Notes under the pieces: model-generated
Database searches by the model: none
The model's input: the letters and a program-made list of their open reading frames with translations, nothing else
What the model was told of the DNA's origin: nothing
Position numbers and translations under genes: made by a program
Part shown: piece by piece, positions 59,975 through 64,000 of the stretch
How positions within the stretch are numbered: the first letter of the stretch is position 1
Layout of the letters: each line of letters starts with the position of its first letter
NCBI GenBank assembly: GCA_022316685.1
Contig: JAKJHU010000569.1
Span: forward strand, 62,001 to 126,000
Length of the DNA stretch: 64,000 bases
Source of the DNA: Progne subis subis
Lineage: Eukaryota; Chordata; Aves; Passeriformes; Hirundinidae
Direction: 5' to 3'

Positions 59975-60001
59975 CTGCTGCTGCTGCTGCTGCTGCTGCT
60001 G
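59975..60001 (-). repeat. (CAG)9 microsatellite in right-arm PIM leader
   Basis: Nine CTG units on the plus strand, equal to CAG in the kinase direction, encoding a longer polyglutamine in the open leader frame than the left copy's five. Confidence 0.85.
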
Positions 60002-60769
60002 CAACTGAAGCCCTGGGGCCGTTTGTCCCCGTGTCCGTTTGTCCGTTGCCCGCTCAGCCCCGCGCCGCCCCGCGCTCCCCGGGGGCAGCCCCTGAGCCTG
60101 TCCAGACACGGGAACTTTGCAGTGTTGAGCCAAGACCCAGAGTCTTGACTCCTGCACGGTGGCACAGGAATCCCCTTGGCTGCTGCTGTGCATTGTCCCT
60201 GCTGAGGGTCAGACACTGTCAGAGCACATTCCCTGAATGCACAATTTGTACCTGACCCAAGCACTGCACCTGTGTCTCCAGCATTGCTTTCCAAGAAAAA
60301 CAGGGGAAGGCAAACTGGATGTAGCTCATGGTATTTTACAGTGTCTGAAATTTGCCAACTCATGGATCTTCGAGGTGAGATCCATTTGGAATTGATGGGA
60401 TGGAGAAGTAGTGCAAGATGGAAAAGGGGAGCATAGAAATAAATAGAGAAAAACATCTTGGAATGTTTCTTTCCATTTTCATTTCATTTCTTAAAAGTTC
60501 TTTCAGTTTCCCTAGAATCTGCTCCACAATCCCGTTTGCTCTTTCCGAGAAACCTTCCTGCAGAACAGGGTGGAGCTTCTGGCACAAGATGTGCCACAAC
60601 GGCAGCTTCCCTTGGCTTTCCACACTGTGCATGCAGCAGGAGTCTTGCAGCAAAGCAGGACAAATATTTAATAAACCTGACAACTTGTTCTTTCTTTTCC
60701 TTGTGGACTGGGGAGTTGTGCCATTGGTAAGGTTTTCATTGTACTGTTCTCCCCTAAGAAAACAGGACA

Positions 60770-63283
60770 GGGTACCGGTGGTACCTACTGGGAGTCTGTT
60801 ATCGTCCACCCAAGCAGGAAGAAGAAGAGCTGGACAACTTATTCTATAAGCAGCTGGAGAATGTTTCAGGATCACCAGCCCCTGTTCTTGTAGGTGACTT
60901 CAACCTGCCAGACATCTGCTGGGATCTCATACAGCAGCAAAGAGGCAGTCCAGGAAGGTTTTGGAGTGTATGGAGAACAACCTGTTGTCACAGCTGGTGT
61001 GAGCCCACCAGGGGATGGACTATGTTAGACCTGTTGTTTGCAAATAGAGAAGGACAGGTGGGAGATGTGGTGGTTGGAGGATGCTTGGGACAGAGTGATC
61101 AAGAAATGAGAGAGTTCTCAATATTTGGTGAAATCAGGAGGAACATCAATAAGACTTTTACACTAAACTTCAGGAGGGCAGACTTGGCCTGTTTAGGAGA
61201 CTTATTCAGAGAGTTCCTTGGGAACAGCCCTTAAAAACAATGAAGTCCAGGAAGGGTGGGCATGCTTCAAAGCAGAGATCTTGAGGGCAGAGGAACAGAC
61301 TGTGTGCTGAAAGATGAGCTGACGAGGCAAACGTCCATCCTGGATGGGCAACAGGGTTTTGAAAGACTTAGGAATAAAAAGAGGATGTACCATCTTTGGA
61401 AGGAGGGTCAGGTCTCTCAGGAGGTATTTAAGAGAGTTGCTAGGGCATGTAGGAAAAACAGTAGGGTGGGCCAAAGCTCAGTTCAAACTTAATTTGGCAA
61501 CTTTTGTAAAGGATAATAAAAATGTTTTTACAAATATATTAGAGGCAAAAGGGGGTAAGACCAACCTTTGTTCTCTGCTGGATGTGCGAGGGAACTCAGT
61601 AACTGCAGATGAGGAGAAGGCAGAAGTGCTTGATGCCTTCTTTTCCTCAGTCTTTAGTGGGAAGACAGCTTGTCCCCAGAACAACTGCCCTCCTGGGCTG
61701 GTAGATGGTGTCAGGGAGCAGAATGGTCCCCCTGTTATCCAGGAGGAGGCAGTCAGAGAACTGCTGAGATGCTTGGATGTTCAGAAATCTATGGGCCCAG
61801 ATGGGATCCATCCCAAGGTGATGAGGGAGCTGGCAGATGAGCCTGCAAAGCTGCTCTCCATCATTTACCAACAGCCCTGGCTCACTGGTGAGGTTCCAGG
61901 TGACTGGAAGCTGGCCAATGTGACACCATTCACAAGAAGGGTGGGAAGGAGGATCCTGGTAATTAGAGGCCAGTTAGCCTGACCTCAGTACCCGGTAAGG
62001 TCATGGAGCAGTTTATATTGAGTGTCATCACACAGCACCTACAGGATGGCCAGGGTATCAGACCCAGGCAGCATGGGTTTAGGAGGGGTAGGTCGTGTTT
62101 GACCAGCCTGCTCTCCTTTTATGACCAGGTGACCCACCTGGTGGATGTGGGAATGCTGTGGATGTTGTGTATTTGGACTTCAGCAAGGCCTTTGACACTG
62201 TCTCCCACAGCACACTCCTGGAAAAGCTGGCAGCCCACGGCTTGGACAGGAGCACTCTTTGCTGGGTTAAGAACTGGCTGCATGGCCGGGCCCAGAGAGT
62301 GGTGGGGAACGGTGCTGCATGCAGCTGGCAGCCAGTCACCAGTGGTGTTCCTCAGGGGTCTGTGCTGGGGCCAGCTCTGTTCAGGATTTTTATTGATGAC
62401 ATGGATGAGGTAATGAGTCTTTATTAGTAAATTTGCAGATGACACCAAGCTGGGAGCATGTGTAGATCTGTTGGAAGGTAGGAGGGCTCTGCACTGAGAC
62501 CTGGAACAGTTGGATGGATGGGTGGCAGAGTCCAATAAGATGAAGTTTAATAAGTCTAAGTGCTGAGTCCTGCATTTTGGGCACAATAACCCCCTGCAAT
62601 GTTGTAGTCTGGGGACGGTGTGGCTGGACAGTGCCCAGGCAGAAAGGGACCTGCACTGATGGACAGCAGGCTGGACATGAGCCAGCAGTGTGCCCAGGTG
62701 GCCAAGAAGGCCAATGGCACCTGGCCTGGATCAGGAATGGTGTGGCCAGCAGGAGCAGGGAGGTCATTCTTCCCCTCTACTCGGCACTGGTGAGGCCACA
62801 CCTGGAGTGCTGTGTCCAGTTCTGGCCCCTCAGTTTAGGAAGGACGTTGAGATGCTTGAGTGCATCCAGAGGAGGGCAACAAGGCTGGTGAAGGACTTGG
62901 AACAGAAGTCCTGTGAGGAACAGCTGAGGGAGCTCTTGTTGGTTTTCCTGGAGGAGACTCAGAGGTGACCTTCTCACTCTCTACAACTTCCTGAAGGGTG
63001 GTTGTAGTCAGTGGGGTTGGTCTCTTTCTCCAGGCAGCAACTGACAAAATGAGAGGACAGTCTGAAGCTGCATCAAGGGAAATACAGGTTGGATATAGGA
63101 AAAGAAGGTGCGATAAATATTGGAATGATCTGCCCGGGGAGTGGTGGCATCACCATCCCTGCAGGTGTTTGAAAAAGTTTGGATGTTACACTCAGTGCCA
63201 TGGTTTTGTTGAGGTGTTAGGGCATGGGTTGGACTCGATGATCTTGAAGATCTCTTCCAACATAGTGATTCCATGATTCTGTC
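60770..63283 (+). mobile_element. CR1 LINE, long decayed copy
   Basis: Non-LTR retrotransposon ORF2 in broken frames. Endonuclease part: GVCYRPPKQEEEELDNL and VGDFNLPDICW (60,785-60,925). RT part: MGPDGIHPKVMRELAD, then [33 protein letters not shown] and FIDDMDE (62,160-62,410), the YxDD-equivalent being FIDD. It runs to the CR1 3' tail ending cttccaacatagtgattcca with the octamer-like attctgt. The 5' end is truncated, as is usual for CR1. It lies just outside the visible palindrome. Confidence 0.88.
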
Positions 63284-64000
63284 ATTGTAGGGAGTACAAG
63301 CCTGGCTGAATGCAGAGAAAGAATCTCCAGAGCCTGCAGCCAGAGTGGAGAGTTGTGTGATAATCATTCCAACACCCCATGGACATCTTCAAAGTGATCC
63401 AGAACATGAAAATGGGCTGAAAGAGGGAATTTGTTTCTGTGTTCAGTTTAGATGTTTCTACATCTCATGCACGATAAATCAAGAGTACATTCAGTTCACT
63501 GGAAGCAGCAGAACAAGCTCTCAGAGCAGATGACAGAAAAATCTGAAAAGGAGAAATGCAGGGAATGACTTGGTGAACTTGGTCTGTAAGAAGGGTCATT
63601 TTGTCCAATCATTTCCAATCCATTCCCTCTGCTTTTGTCTTCCTAACAAGGGCATTGCATCTCAGATTTCCCATGAAATGAGAACCCTGAGCTTGTGGAA
63701 CTGCCTGAAAGATGCCCTGTTCCTCTGCAGGGACACTCAGGCTGAAACAGGAGCCTGAGCCCTGTCTTGGGAAGCCTCCTCTGAGCTGGAATTTGTGCTG
63801 TGCTGGGAGAGGAGGAGGAGGAGGAGGGGGAGAACGATGGGCGCTGTGTGTCAGGAGCAGGAGGTTTGGGCCGCAGGACATTCCGCCTGTGCCGCTGCCC
63901 CGCAATCGGCGGCCGTGCCCGGGGCTCTGGGCCTGGCCCCGCGTGCGCTGAGCTCCCGACACTGCGGGAGCTCCCCGGGCTGGGCTCAGGTTCTGCTGGG
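63284..64000. other. No gene recognised; CpG-rich end
   Basis: Mixed sequence to 63,780, then a GA-rich run (63,806-63,831) and a GC- and CpG-rich end that may be the promoter edge of a gene outside the window. A 9-bp stem gagctcccg / cgggagctc sits at 63,950-63,972. Confidence 0.4.

Larger units (their letters stand above)
57357..60193 (-). pseudogene. PIM-like kinase, right-arm copy with two frameshifts
   Basis: Mirror copy of the kinase gene at 619-3284. Exons on the minus strand are: leader up to 60,193 down to 59,258, then 59,113-59,163, 58,543-58,908, 57,717-57,896 and 57,357-57,462. The glycine loop, [15 protein letters not shown] and SPPEW motifs are all present in the DNA. Two one-base losses break it. 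A G-run of four is three at 58,843-58,845, which shifts the frame ahead of the hinge. A T-run of three is two in the last exon, creating TAA at 57,434-57,436 and dropping the final helix. The donor at 59,111-59,112 is the consensus gtgagt. Both lesions are in homopolymers, so sequencing error is a real alternative to true loss. Confidence 0.82.
32094..60657. repeat. Right arm of giant imperfect palindrome
   Basis: Reverse-complement counterpart of the left arm. Segments present here but missing on the left include 35,545-35,835 (a solo LTR), about 37,580-38,712, about 41,185-42,100 (with a CR1 3' end) and about 52,060-53,243. The outer boundary near 60,657 is only the point matching window base 1; homology may continue if the left arm extends upstream. 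By eye, divergence varies: kinase exons and the GC-rich blocks are close to identical, while the OR 5' halves differ at roughly one residue in ten. Confidence 0.93.

Noticed and set aside
1..60657. The palindrome as a simple assembly artefact
   Set aside because: The arms differ by two retroviral insertions with target duplications, several kilobase-scale indels and many substitutions, which a duplicated contig would not show. Mis-joined haplotypes or paralogues remain possible and are listed as a check.
62390..62770. Independent gene on the minus strand of the CR1 copy
   Set aside because: It is the antisense shadow of the CR1 reverse-transcriptase region.

Overview
The window looks like nuclear DNA from a bird, most likely a songbird. 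Evidence: CR1 LINE fragments with the avian-type octamer 3' tail, an ERVL-type LTR, intron-containing PIM-like serine/threonine kinase genes and OR14-like olfactory receptor genes. PIM and OR14-like families are both known to be expanded in passerines. No chromosome can be assigned; an ampliconic sex-chromosome or microchromosome region would fit, but nothing here proves it. I found no operon, CRISPR or plasmid features.

The dominating structure is a giant imperfect palindrome. Left arm about 1-28,487, spacer about 28,488-32,093, right arm about 32,094-60,657. The left arm runs off the window start, so the true arm length is unknown. From outside in, each arm carries: a PIM-like kinase gene, a rearranged PIM-like remnant, a 51-bp tandem repeat, a CAG/CTG microsatellite, an ERVL-type LTR with an internal 39-bp VNTR, an OR C-terminal fragment, a hairpin-bearing repeat, a TGATGTCA-rich minisatellite, an LTR fragment, a CR1 fragment, an OR14-like receptor, a conserved GC-rich block, a ~185-bp tandem array, a ~38-bp minisatellite and a second copy of the GC-rich block. 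The spacer has another minisatellite block, a partial OR of a different family and another piece of the ~185-bp array.

The arms are clearly homologous but not identical. Both kinase and both receptor copies carry arm-specific damage. Left PIM-like gene: open frames but a weakened splice donor. Right PIM-like gene: canonical donor but two frame-breaking 1-base deletions. Each OR has a different single-base frameshift. The arms also differ by two post-duplication retroviral insertions, each facing an empty site in the other arm: a defective ERV with a tRNA-Phe-type primer site (left) and a solo LTR (right).

Outside the palindrome, 60,770-63,283 is a long, decayed CR1 LINE with recognisable endonuclease and reverse-transcriptase segments. 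The last 700 bases hold no gene I can identify.
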